Source: Brachionus koreanus (lineage: Eukaryota; Rotifera; Eurotatoria; Ploima; Brachionidae). From it: 25,625 bases of DNA. A program made the position numbers and the translations under genes. The stretch covers positions 100,913 through 126,537 of the forward strand of contig PJRA01000485.1 of NCBI GenBank assembly GCA_016987375.1, given 5' to 3'. The notes below the pieces were generated by a model. It made no database searches, was not told the DNA's origin, and was given only the letters and a program-made list of their open reading frames with translations. Each line of letters starts with the position of its first letter. Position 1 is the first letter of the stretch. Of the stretch, positions 1 through 11,100 are shown piece after piece.

Positions 1-357
1 TTGTACTTGATTGATATTTTGTTTTGGCAAATGTTTAATAGTTGAATTTTTGGCTCAGGTCTAGTTACAATTTTGAAAAATTTACTTAATTATTTTTTAT
101 TTTAATTAACTAGTTCTTTATTTTTGTAGAACTAAAATCTTATAGATTTTATACAGTTCCTAGCGGCTTCGCTCATGCTGACACTCTTTAAGTGAAATTT
201 CTATTTATAAAGTAAAAATTACATTAAATTTTATCGTTAAAAGTAACAAAATAATAAATTTTTTTATTAAGAATTTTTTTAATAATTTTGTATTTTGATA
301 ATTGATTTAATATATAATTAATTTTATTCAAATAAAATAAAAATTAATTTTAATCAT
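1..357. other. AT-rich stretch, nothing recognised
   Basis: This stretch has no long open frame, no terminal repeat and no recognisable protein similarity on either strand. It is dominated by A/T runs. Confidence 0.4.
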
Positions 358-765
358 TTAATAAAACTTTAGTTGCCATTTTTGATCTTCCTCTTTTGCG
401 TTTTCACCAAACGGTACATCTTTTGATACTGGTGGTGGTTTGACATATTTTAATCTGATTGCAAAACCTAATGAATGTTTGCACATACAATGTTTTAAAA
501 AAGGCTGGACAAGTGCATTTATGATCTTGATAGATAACTTTGTTTCCAATTTAATTTCAATTTTTTATTCATCAAATAGCCTGTTAGATACTTGTAAATT
601 GATATGGTCATGTTCATTCTTGCTTCTGAATACAATTAGATCGTCAATGCGGCTATCAAACAACAAATAAACTCCAGCTGTATTTGATGCCATTCGAATT
701 TTTTTTGTAATTGAAAATTTTGATTTAGAAAATTTAAAAGTATTGGTTGTTTCTATGCTGGTAAT
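358..765 (-). other. Unrecognised coding-like frames downstream of a LINE tail
   Basis: Two minus-strand open stretches follow one another in the same frame, separated by a single TAA near 567. The upstream one runs from the LINE poly-A tail to about 565; the downstream one ends at a stop at 358. The residue mix (a proline triplet, charged and hydrophobic residues, few low-complexity runs) looks more like protein than random AT-rich sequence. I do not recognise the family. The first residues of the upstream frame are LINE tail, so the apparent start is false. It could be an exon remnant of a host gene next to the LINE insertion, part of another transposon, or chance. Confidence 0.2.
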
Positions 766-766
766 G

Positions 767-1755
767 TTTTTTTTTTTATTTGTATTACTGTACCGAGCTA
801 TAGCTCCTTCCATAAAATAAAATAGTTTAAAAAAAGGAAAATTAAAATTAAAATTAGCTTTATTGAAATAGAGAGTTACAGATACATTTTTTTTTAAATG
901 TTTGATTGTTCAGGGAAAAAAGAATAAATAGTTAGGTAGCAATTAGACAATGGAGTCGGGTATTCGATATTTCTTGATTCAAAACCCTCTTTGTATTCCT
1001 TCACCGGTCTGACAACCAATGGATTAAACTGACTCAACCCTACTCCAACATATCTCTCACTCAACTCAAAAAGTCGATTGGAGACTATTAGTAGTTTAAG
1101 TTTATTCAAGGCCTTGAATTACAACGTTCCTTAATTTCATCTATCATTGATTTAAAATTTAATTTAGAATCCCATTTTAGCCCAAGAAATTCAGTCTTTT
1201 TTTGTCTAATAATTTTATTTCCATAGATTCTTAATTTTAGATCAGCCTTTTCCTTGTTTTGTTTTGAAAAGAACATCGAACAAGACTTTTCAACTGATAT
1301 TTTCATTTTTCACTTGAGAAGCCACTGTTCTAGTTCATTCAAGCATTTATTGATTTTATTTTCTAAATTACCCTGTTTTTTATAAATAAAAAAGGTGAAA
1401 AGTTCATCAGGAGGGAGGGAGTTTTCATTGTTTGTTTTGTTTTTTCTTGGGATATCGTTAATAAAAATACTGAATAATAATGGTCTAATAACCGAGCCTT
1501 GAGGTACACCTGCTGTAATTGAAAATTCCTCAGTAATATAATAATTTTTTGGATAAGAGAGAAGAGATTGTGAGCAGTTCGTCTATGCTTCCTAAAACCT
1601 GACTGTTTCTGAACAAGTAAAGAATTTTGCTCTAAAAATCTATATAATCGTAGATATATTATGTAGATAGATTATGATAGATTATGCGCTCAAGCACCTT
1701 TCTAAGACAGCTTGTCATATAAATTGGTCTATAATTGGACGGTTCTATGTTTCAA
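767..1755 (-). mobile_element. Non-LTR retrotransposon (LINE) 3' fragment, internally deleted
   Basis: Minus-strand translation gives reverse-transcriptase blocks in the right order. There is a YRPI..TSCL..LERII block near 1745-1680 and an NSLL..QSGFR block near 1625-1570. The core motif AGVPQGSV..PLLFSIFINDIP lies near 1515-1450. An FLGLKWDSKLNF thumb block lies near 1185-1150, and a C-terminal block with SNRLFELSERYV and TPLSNC lies near 1090-940. The catalytic [FY]xDD box is not present in recognisable form. Material is missing between blocks 2 and 4 and again near 1109, and stops and frameshifts occur throughout. The 3' end has the motif AGCTCGGTACAG followed by an A-rich tail at 767-800. 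The family resembles the Jockey/CR1 group. It is clearly a dead copy, and the same family recurs at 24412-25048 in the opposite orientation. Confidence 0.82.
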
Positions 1756-2060
1756 TGATTTATCTAATTTATTTTTAACATTATAAATTCAAACAGTCTT
1801 CTTTTTTTCTATCAGTTCTTAAATAGTGATGGGTACAAATATATTGCCGATACAATTATTTCTAATACGGATCATGGCAATTAAAAACTGATTTAGTAAT
1901 TACTGATCAAAAATATATTGATGAAAAAAATACTGATCATTTAAATTCAAGCGATATACTAAATTGGACTGAATTCCTTTGATTTCAATTAAATAAAAAA
2001 TTCTTTTAACAAAAAAAATGGAGCTTTAAACCTCACTTCATTAGGTAAACCGACATCAAA
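1756..2060. other. Unassigned spacer between two LINE fragments
   Basis: No frame, repeat end or RNA-like fold can be supported here. The sequence is AT-rich and sits between two minus-strand LINE fragments. Confidence 0.35.
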
Positions 2061-2061
2061 G

Positions 2062-2840
2062 CTATTTTATTTATTTATTTATTTGATTAAAGTTTAAGTC
2101 CCATGGACAAATTGAAATAAGAATAATAGACAGCTAAGTATTCAGTTAGTTATATACAAAAAAATGATTAAGATTATTCAATATACAATAGAAATAGTAT
2201 TTTATCGAGTCGGTTAGTCCAGAGTTGCTGCATTTGAGGCACCATTCAATCAAAAGAACACTAAATGGTAAATCGTATTCTGTACAATTTATATGAGTCA
2301 GATCTTCTACTTTTGATAACCGTTAAATAAAAAAAATATTCTCTCCATCAAATAACTTATAATCTTTCCTTAAGTATTCAAAAATGTTTTTACATAATTG
2401 GTTATTAAAATTGACATATTTGACTTCCTTTTAATTTTTAATTCCTTACTTTCGACAGTCCTGGCAGTTTTAAGAAGAATTTTTGGAATTTCATCATGGA
2501 TCTTATCTAACATTTTAATTACCGACTTAACATTTGATGTATTAGTATTAGATATTTCATTCAATAAATCTTTTACATTATTTGAGAGTAAATTTTGATA
2601 GTTTAGAAAAAATTCGGGGTTATTCCAATGAAAAAAATGGAAATGTTTTTTACCGTCAAATTTATTAATCATGGACATATACTCTGAATCATGAAACTCA
2701 CACATTATTGGCTTGTGATCACTAAAATTTTCTACATAATTTATATGTTCAAATTTTTTGACATTTTTATAGAATGACTCTCTTATAATAACATGATCAA
2801 TGATGGATGTGTATTCACCTTTCTTATAAGTGAATATTTT
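2062..2840 (-). mobile_element. LINE fragment: endonuclease end, linker and 3' tail
   Basis: Minus-strand translation from about 2830 gives the end of an apurinic-type endonuclease, with YTSIIDHVIIRES followed by SDHKPIMCEF near 2720-2690. It continues into a 111-aa open stretch (2370-2705) that looks like the endonuclease-RT linker of a LINE ORF2. Further downstream coding is lost. The fragment ends in a small GTCC..GGAC hairpin and four copies of AAAT/AATA at 2062-2110, typical of a LINE 3' terminus. No RT lies between the linker and the tail, so the RT has been deleted. Related tail architecture is seen at 4860-4905. Confidence 0.7.
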
Positions 2841-2844
2841 ATCT

Positions 2845-3625
2845 TCATTTTATGTTTTCAGTTAAATATTTATTGTATAAGAATGCTATAGTTTCTGGGT
2901 TCATTAATTTTGGTTTGCATCCAACACTATTTAGAGAGTAAAAACTCTTTTCAACTTTTTTCATCTTATTTTCCACGAAATCCTTTATTGATTTTTGATT
3001 TCCAATGGGTAGGCCAAGATAAATCAAACTTTTTACTTTTGGAATCGTAGAGCCATTTGATTTAAATTCTTTTTTAGAACTTGGACTTTTTTATTCTAAT
3101 AGGATTGATGCCGATTTGGAGGCATTAAATTCGATCTTCCAGTCCTTGGCATAATTTTCACAAGTGCTTAGCAAGATTTTAATGTGTTTTTCGGATGGTG
3201 ATAATAAGACAATATCGTCACAGAAGGCAAGAACCGAAAATTTATTTCACCAATCTTTGCACCTACTTTTAAATCAGTACATGCAGATAACATTTGATCG
3301 ATGAAAAAATTAAATAAGTACTTTTTTCTTCATCAACTTTGATGATCACTTTAGAAATTTCATAATATCTGTATAATATTCTCCACAAATAATTATTCAT
3401 TTTTTCAATTAGTGTGTAGAAAAGTCCAGCACGCCATAATTTATCAAACGCTTTACTGGCATCAAGACTTATTAGATTTAAACGAGATCCTCCTTAACAA
3501 TAATAGTTGACTACTTCGTTTGCTAAAAAGTAGCAATGTTTACATAAGCTCTTTTTTTTTGTATTCAAATTGATTGCTATGAATGCTATCAAAAACATTC
3601 TGAGTTTTAAACGAGTTATTGAAAA
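2845..3625 (-). mobile_element. LINE reverse-transcriptase fragment
   Basis: Minus-strand translation gives LISLDASKAFDKLWRAGL (RT block 2) near 3480-3425, then LFNFFIDQML near 3320-3285. After a frameshift comes SVLAFCDDIVLLSPSE, containing the catalytic [FY]xDD-type box, near 3235-3190, and then NASKS near 3130. The thumb is represented by a 60-aa open stretch (2845-3027) containing MIYLGLPIG and ETIAFLYNKYL. The RT breaks off in the thumb. At least two frameshifts or stops make it non-functional. It lies directly upstream, on the same strand, of an endonuclease fragment, which is the reverse of the normal ORF2 order. Confidence 0.8.
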
Positions 3626-3674
3626 TGAGGAATAATTATTGATTTGAGAAATAAATCCGATTGAATTTGAGAAA

Positions 3675-3965
3675 TAGTTAATATAGATGCTGGCTCACGA
3701 GGACAAATTATTGACATTATTGGTCAGAAAACCGTTTCTTAACATAAAAAATAGACAAAAAAGATATAAGTGGTGTAAACAGAGACTTAATTGAACAGTT
3801 AGTGATTGATTCAGGGTTATTTTCAGTGAAGAGTCCAATTTTGAAGTCTTTAATCTTAAATCAAGAGTAATAATAAATAGGTTTAAAAATGAAAAGTTTC
3901 ACCCGAAGTTCTGTATACCAAGGTTACCAAAAGGTGGAGGGTCAGCCGGTATCCGGGTATGCATT
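3675..3965 (+). mobile_element. Tc1-like transposase fragment (decayed)
   Basis: The plus-strand frame reads RKPFLNIKNRQKRYKWCKQ, then VIFSEESNFEV, then PRLPKGGGSAGIRVC, a recognisable stretch around the first catalytic residue of a Tc1-like DDE transposase. Two TGA codons fall where the family normally has tryptophan, each explained by one G-to-A change. The expected first aspartate (FSDES) is glutamate here. No terminal inverted repeats could be found and the second and third catalytic residues are absent, so this is a fragment. The nearest relative in the window is the copy at 15038-16491. Confidence 0.72.
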
Positions 3966-4079
3966 TCCTACAAAGGCACTTTAATTATCATTTAATTTGA
4001 ATGTTGTTTATTATTATTTGAATTAGACCAATGACGTTGCCTATGACTTTTTCATCAAAATGTCGCCGGCAAACTAATT

Positions 4080-4400
4080 TTGAGGAAATAAAATTTTGTA
4101 TATCATCTAATAGAAAATTTTACAAGGATTTTAAATATATATAAATTATTTTGAAAAATGGTCCATTCAAAAGTTATGATAAAAAATACTAAATTTTGAC
4201 ATATTTTTTTTGTTGCTAAAAATTCGAGTGTTTTAGCATGTTTGATCATAACTTTTGAATTAAATAAGATAATTTCATCTAATTTTGTAATTAAAAACTC
4301 AATTACCTTGTAATTAATAAAAGATTTCTAAACATTTGAATCGATTTTTTTTTTAAATTGTATAGTTTTTTCCTTTTTTGTATTTTTCTGTGATTTTTTT
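4080..4400. repeat. Long imperfect inverted repeat, MITE-like
   Basis: ATTCAAAAGTTATGAT at 4165-4180 is matched exactly in inverse orientation at 4245-4260. Weaker pairing continues outwards, with ATCATCTAAT-type and TTACAAGG motifs on both sides. This would fold into a long AT-rich hairpin. The arrangement fits a non-autonomous DNA transposon remnant, but I found no target-site duplication and cannot fix the outer ends. Confidence 0.4.
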
Positions 4401-4494
4401 TACGTTATTGAATTGATCAAAGAAAAAAAAAAGTCGCCTTTTTCTAAAGGTTTAAAAACTCTTTAAAATTGACCAACTCTATCTTTTTTCAAAG

Positions 4495-4905
4495 ATGTCC
4501 TTTATTAGCTCTATTAGGTTCAACGCCTTAGCTTCAAATATATTTCAGTATATATGTTCTAATATTCTCAATGGTTCTCCTCTTTCCTTTGGAAAAGATC
4601 TCAAGCGCTTGTCAGAGTTCACGGGAGAAAATCTTGAATCACTATTAAATAGTATTGGTAAGCTAAAATTGGATCTTAAGCGTCACTTTTACATTTGTGA
4701 CGGTATCTTGGATTCTATTGAGCTTTGTTTGGGTAACTTAAGATTCAAAAAATTCAAAATCCTTCTTAATGAATTAATTAAACCAAATTAAATCAATTCA
4801 CTTTTTCTGGTCCATAGGAATTTACTTTCAATATATGTAACTATTTTTATACTTTTAATTTTACTTCTCCTAATGGAGGTTAATTTGAATTAAATAAATA
4901 AATAA
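4495..4905 (+). mobile_element. Probable LINE 3' end with a 98-aa open frame
   Basis: An intact 98-codon plus-strand frame (4495-4791) is followed by about 70 bp, a CTCC..GGAG hairpin near 4867-4878, and an AAATAAATAAATAAATAA-type tail ending at 4905. The hairpin-plus-tetranucleotide tail closely parallels the minus-strand LINE tail at 2062-2110. I therefore read the frame as the C-terminal end of a LINE ORF, truncated at its 5' side. The protein itself has no motif I recognise, so the assignment rests on the tail. A small host exon remains possible. Confidence 0.45.
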
Positions 4906-4996
4906 ATAATAAAAAAAAAGACAAAATTATTGGCATAAAAAAAGAGTGAATAATTTTAATTTAATTTGTTTTATTAGTTGTGGATAAAATTTGCGA

Positions 4997-5002
4997 TTTA
5001 TT
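4997..5002 (-). promoter_or_regulatory. Possible ELYS polyadenylation signal
   Basis: TTTATT on the plus strand reads AATAAA on the minus strand, about 125 nt past the ELYS stop. In DNA this AT-rich the hexamer arises easily by chance, so it is only a candidate. Confidence 0.25.
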
Positions 5003-5126
5003 TTAAAAAATTCGTCTCAAAAAAAATTAGGTTTCTAAGCCAGCAAAATAAAATAAATTTAAAAAAGAAAATTGATAAAATTGACATATTTAAATAGATT
5101 TTTTTTTTAATTTACAAATAAAATTA

Positions 5127-8100
5127 TTATTTATGAGAGTCATATTTTCTCAATAGAACTCTTGGTCCACTAAGTTTGCTGTCTATTTTTGATTCGGCTG
5201 CTTCGCTTATTTTGCTCAGACTAGGCTTTGCTTTTTCGGCATTGTCGCTATTTTTGCTATCACTAGCCGACGATCGTAACGACCTTGTCCTTGTCACTTT
5301 AGGCTTTTCGGGTTCTTCACTCTTAGTCTCTCTGAATGACCTTGTTCTAGTAGTTTTCTTTGCACTCTTAGTCACTTTGGTCTCTAGTTCATCATCATCT
5401 TTCTTTTTTCTCAAGCCGTATTTTTTTACCGGCGAACTCTCTTCTTCAACAATCGGATTGTCTTCTTCTTTTTTAAAACGAGTGGATTTTCTAGTAGATC
5501 GGACGGTGCCAGTAGCCGAGTTAACACTAGACACACTTGTGATCGAAGTGGTAGGCGAATTTTCCTCTTTAGGCTCGGCATCTTTTTCTTCATCGGCTTT
5601 AATTGTTTTGTCCATTTGTTCATCAATTTTTTTAGATTTTCTGCCTCTGGTCTTGACAGATGTAATAGTAGATGTTGATTCAATAGAAGCAACGCTCGAA
5701 CAAGAGACTATGCTTGAAGCCGAAGGACTGGGCGATCTTGCCTTGGATCGAGTCAAACGAGAACTCTTTGGTTTCGACTCTTCTTGCTCGGTTAATGCAT
5801 TGTGCTTTTTTAAATTAGCAGTTGATATTGTTGATTGAGTTGTTGATTCTTCTTCAGCCACTTTTTCCAGCTTAGTTTCTGTTCTTTTCGAATTTCGCCT
5901 TGCCACTGTTTTTGTCGTAATCTTTTCGGGTTCTAGCGAAGCCCTTGACTTTCCGCGAGTAACACGAGTCTCAGTTTCTGCCTTCGGCATCTCGCTTTTA
6001 CGTCTTAGGGTGCTTGTTCTCGTAGCTCTTGGTTGTACATCATCTTTTGGTGCCTTGGTCACAGGCGCACGCCTTTTAAGTCCACGCTTTTCTTCAATAT
6101 GTTCTGACACCGAGCTTATCTGAGAATATAGACTTGTTTGTGAACTACTGCGCGATAAACCTGGCTGATGCTCATCGGGCAAAATAAGCTTATCATTTGA
6201 TTCTTGACTTGACATTGGCTTTGTTTCCGAATTCGATACAGAACTAATGTTTAGATCGATGTCTTCGTTGCTCAAATTTTTTTCCTCTAGGGTTTTATCG
6301 GCTGAGTTCATGGACGTATTATGCATCTCCTCGGCAAATTCAGTTACTTGTGAATTGCTCGTTGCAACATTGACACTCCCTGGTACTTCGTCATCGATTA
6401 TATTTTTGTTCACAATTTTGTTTAAATCAGATTTAGTGACAGTTTGGTTCGTGCTTTGACATTGATTGACATCGACTAATTTTTTGTCTTCAGATATATC
6501 TTCTTTTTCCAGATTATCCTTTGATAACATTGTCTCTTTATGATATTTATCATTTGAAGCAATATTTTCATCACCAATACAACTTTTTGTTGTAGTAGAG
6601 CAATCTAGTTTGTCTTGTTCATTTACATTTTCATTATTGCTACATTTTTCTTCATTTTTTGTTATCTTATCTTCAAGCTGTTCACAAATGATATTATTTT
6701 TGTCCTCACTTGATTTGTTAGAAACAGAATCTTCTGTCATTTGCTCAGAAAAATCATCTATTTTGTTTATGTTTTCAATTGATTGACAAATATTAGCATT
6801 GTTGTTCGACTGATCATCTTTTTTACTCGTCTTTGATTCCTCTTGATGCGTTTCATTCATTTGGTTTTTTTCAACATTTATTTTTTCCATATTACCAGAA
6901 TTGATTATTTCATCCGATTGCGCAGTGATTGCTGAAGATTTTTTTGATTCGACTTTGACCTCTTTATCAAATTCTTTCTTATCATTTTCTTCCACATTTT
7001 CGTCCAGTTCGAGTATGATTTTCTCCTTGATATTATCCTCTTTATCATCGATCTCTTCCATGTTTTCCTCTAGAACAACTTGGCTATTACCGTTGTCCTT
7101 GACCTCATTGTCAACTAAATAATCTTTATTGATGACCTTGACCACATTATTAGGTGAAAAATTACTATTCTCTTGTTCAACACACATGTTCTTCTCATTG
7201 ACCTTGACCTCTTTATCATATACCTCTTCCATTTTTTCATCTAAAACAACTTGGTTATCAATTTTGACCTTGACTTCATTGTCATTAAAAAAATCTTTAT
7301 CATTCTGTAAAACAGATAAATTTTTCTCCACGACCTCGTTATCATCTTCTACTAACATGTTTTCATCTAGAACAACTTGGCTAGTACCATTGTCTTTGAC
7401 CTCATTGTCAACTAAATAATCTCTATCGATGACCTTGACCCCTTTGTCATCTATAGAAACTCTATCTTTGTCCTTGACTTTATTATCATCTAAAGAGTCT
7501 TCATCATCTTGTCTAACTGATGAGCTTTTCTCCTTGACCTTATCTTCTTTATCATACTCATCTTCCATTTTTTCGTCCTGAACAACATGTTCGACCTTGA
7601 CCCCTTCGCTATCTAAAGTATCTTTATCCTCTTGTCCAACAAATGAGCTTTTCTCCTTGACCTTGATCTTTTCATTATTTTCCAAATTTTTTTCCAATAC
7701 TGCAATTTCTTCTAGCTCTTGCATATTTTCATCAACAACTTGATCCTTTTCATTGTCCTTAGCCTCTTCATTAATATCAATAATCTTTTGTTCTTTTTCG
7801 AATGTTTTCTTATGAATAAACGTTTGTCTAACATAGATTTCATTCTCTTTGACCTCTTCATTAGAAATGTCCTCTTCCATCAGTTCTACATCTTCATTCA
7901 TTTTATTCAACAAAGCACCATTCTTTAAATCATAATTATCATTGATCACTTGACTTTCTTGTTGCTCTTTTAACATTTCATTATTCTTTGACAATAGTTG
8001 AGCTGTAACTGCAATTACTGTCTCTGATTGTATACAACTAGCTTTTGGCTCAAAACTAATTTTCTGATCATTAAGATCATTTTTTTGGCTCAATTCAAAA

Positions 8101-11100
8101 TTGACTTGGGAACTTTTGGCTTCAATGAATTCCTGATTTAAAACATCAGTTTGCTCACACTCTGTATTTTTACATGTTTCATTTCTAATAGGAGAAAAAG
8201 GCGTTGTCGCCAAAGAGTATTTATTTTCTGTCCTAAAAGGCGATTCGAACTCTTTGACTGTTGAACATTTGTGCAATATGGCCGCGTTGACAATCGGCTC
8301 TACTGTAATGCTTGACTTAACAGGTTGGTCCAAATCACCGATTGATTTTCTGGCCGATGAGGTCACTTTCTCAAATATAGATTTTTTAATCTCATCAGTT
8401 TGACTTAAAATGGGAATTTGAGAAATCATCGAGTCAATGTCAATTTTTTTCTCTTCAAAAGCCATTGATTCTTCGTCTTCCATTTTGGTCGATTCTTCCA
8501 ATTTCAACTCAAATTCACTGTCTGCCATTGTTGACTTTTCCGAGCACATACTTTCATTTTTTTCTTCCGGCTCATCGAATTCAAGACGCTTAGGAGCGTC
8601 ATCAAACGGCACATTTTCCTGATTTTCTTCAAAATTTTTTTCGACTTCTTCACGATCAAACACATTGTCGTTATTGAACTCGCGGGTGATGCGTGTAGTT
8701 TTAAATTTGACCGATTTTGAAACACTTTGGGTGATGTTTTTTGATTTAAGGGCCGAGGTCAAAACCCGATCCTTAAACTCGGACATGAAGAGATGCTTGG
8801 CAACAGGTTTTTCGTCCGGTGTTTCTAGACCGATCATATGTTTAATGTGATTTGGATGAGGAGTCGAAGCTTTACGTTTTTTGCAAGCCGATGCCATGAA
8901 TTCTCTAGTAGGCGTTTCGTTCGACAGAGTGTTAGTTATCTCATTTACCACTTTTGGTCTCATTGAACTATCCACAAAGTCCACTTCGCTAAACTTCAAT
9001 AGATTAACATAATCCATATCGTTCGATGCATTAAGTAGACTTAGACAACGTTTCGAATTTTTGCACACTTCTCTTAAAGGAAGTGAAAATTTGTATTCAA
9101 ATGCAGCACATTCTCTATAAAAAAAAAAACTTAAAAATTTTCTAAAATTATTTAAAACAAAAATAAACTTTAAATCTAAGCTCGTGATTAAATTGTACTG
9201 ATTTACAGCATCTGTGCTCGAGAAATCATTTTGCATCTCTTTGGCAATGTCGATCATGGATGATAGATAGGTAAATTCGTTAGAGCTAGCAATTAAATTG
9301 TGGTGTTTATCGTACAATTGAATTGCCTTTTTATAATTTCTATTATTTACATGCAAATCAATGGCTTTTCCTATTGAATCGACATCTTTTTTAGCTTCCA
9401 AATAATTCAATAAGACAAGGAAAAAGTCGCTGTCCAACGATGCCAATTTGGTCATTTGCTTCCAGTGTTTGAAAGTTTCACATTCGCTAAAAAAGTGAAC
9501 GAGCAATTCTTTGCTTAATTTACAAGAAGACACATTTTTTGTCTTTAAGTGCAACAAATGCGGCTTAATCAGCTCATAGGCCTCGTTCACTAGGCTAAAG
9601 AAAATGTTTATTTCGAGAAAAAATTTTTTTTTTTTTTACTTATTTGCTAGGTATATGGTGAGCATTAGACGTGCATGCATCACTTGTTCATGCTCAAAAG
9701 CCGAAGACTGTGAATTCGCGTCAACAGACATTGTCTTTGGAAATATTTTGAACAAGTCTGAGTGTTCAGTGGCACTGGTGGACATGCTGTCAATCAGGCC
9801 AGCTGATGCAGGTATAGAAGAAGCGTTTAGCTTTTGAAATAGCCACAAATATTGTCCGGCCATTTTGAACTCGTTCAAACATACCGAGTTGTACAATATG
9901 AAGTATTTCTCGTAAAACTCCAAATAGTTGACATCAATGCCTCGCAAGTACTTGAATGCTCTTTCGACAAAGTGAGAGTCGATTAGATACAATCCGTTGA
10001 CCAAGTCGAACAAGCAGGATGATTGATTTGGATTGTTTGGATCAGTGCCCAAAGAGACTATTGATGTAACTGAGGACGACCAAGGAACGCTTATTGCTGC
10101 GTCCAAGTTTGTCGACATTATTGTAAATGATGTTGAACAATATGCATTTATTACTTTCAAAATCTTGTTTTTTAAAAATTATTTTTTAATTTTTTTTAAA
10201 ATTTTTTTAAATTTTCAACAAGAATTTTAGTTTAAGATAAAAAATTTATTTAGAAATAAATGTAAAAATGCAGCCCAAAAAATATTAGCAAAAGGCATTT
10301 TAGGTGACTGATGTATCGGTTATTTTTTGACTCCTCCCCGACATAAATTACATTGGCTTAGAAAAAAGAAACGTTACAAAATCACCTTGACCGTTTAGAA
10401 AGCAGCTAGTTTAAAAATGAACAATTTTTAATCATTCAACAACGACAACAATGACAACAAGCCGAAGCTACTGGGGCTCAAATTTGATAAGAACTTGACG
10501 TTCTATGACCACATTCAGGAAATTAATACTAGAGTTGATCGCAGAATCAACATGATGCGATCAATTAGGGGCAAGAACTGGGGTGCTTCACCAAAACTTC
10601 TATTAACAACGTACAAGACACTAATCAGGCCGATAATGGAGTATATACCGTTTATCAAGTACAGTGCATCAGAAACAAGCATGATGACACTAGAAATGCG
10701 CCAAAGGAAAGCAGTCAAAATAGCGTTTAGACTCCCTTTTTCAACTGCAACAAAGGACTGCTATAAGCTTGCAAGAATCGACAACATCAAGGACCGCTTC
10801 GAGTTGCTATCAACGCGCTATCTACACAAAGCATCGATAAGCAACAAGCTAATTAGAGACTTAATTGACAGCTACAATCCTAAGTCCAAGCCGCGTATCA
10901 GAAACGGAGTCGAACCTTTTCTCTCTCACCTTCTTCCGCAAACAACTCAATTAGCAACACATACATCAACAAGCCAAACAACTTTAATAGAGATAATTAA
11001 TCAACCAAAAACAAAGAAAAAAGACAACTGGTAGAAGCTAATTGACTTTGTTAACCAATTGGACATTTAGTTCAATTAACAACTAGAACTGCAACAATCA

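Noticed and set aside
2370..2705. A host gene encoding a 111-aa protein
   Set aside because: It is continuous with an endonuclease SDHKPI block just upstream and followed by a LINE tail, so it is LINE ORF2 linker.
5176..5838. A 220-codon plus-strand open frame
   Set aside because: It is the exact antisense of the ELYS C-terminal exon. Its leucine/serine-rich translation is the mirror of lysine/glutamate codons.
7129..7419. Plus-strand frames across 6900-7930 with repeated FSSRTTWL motifs
   Set aside because: They are antisense shadows of the acidic coding repeats in ELYS.
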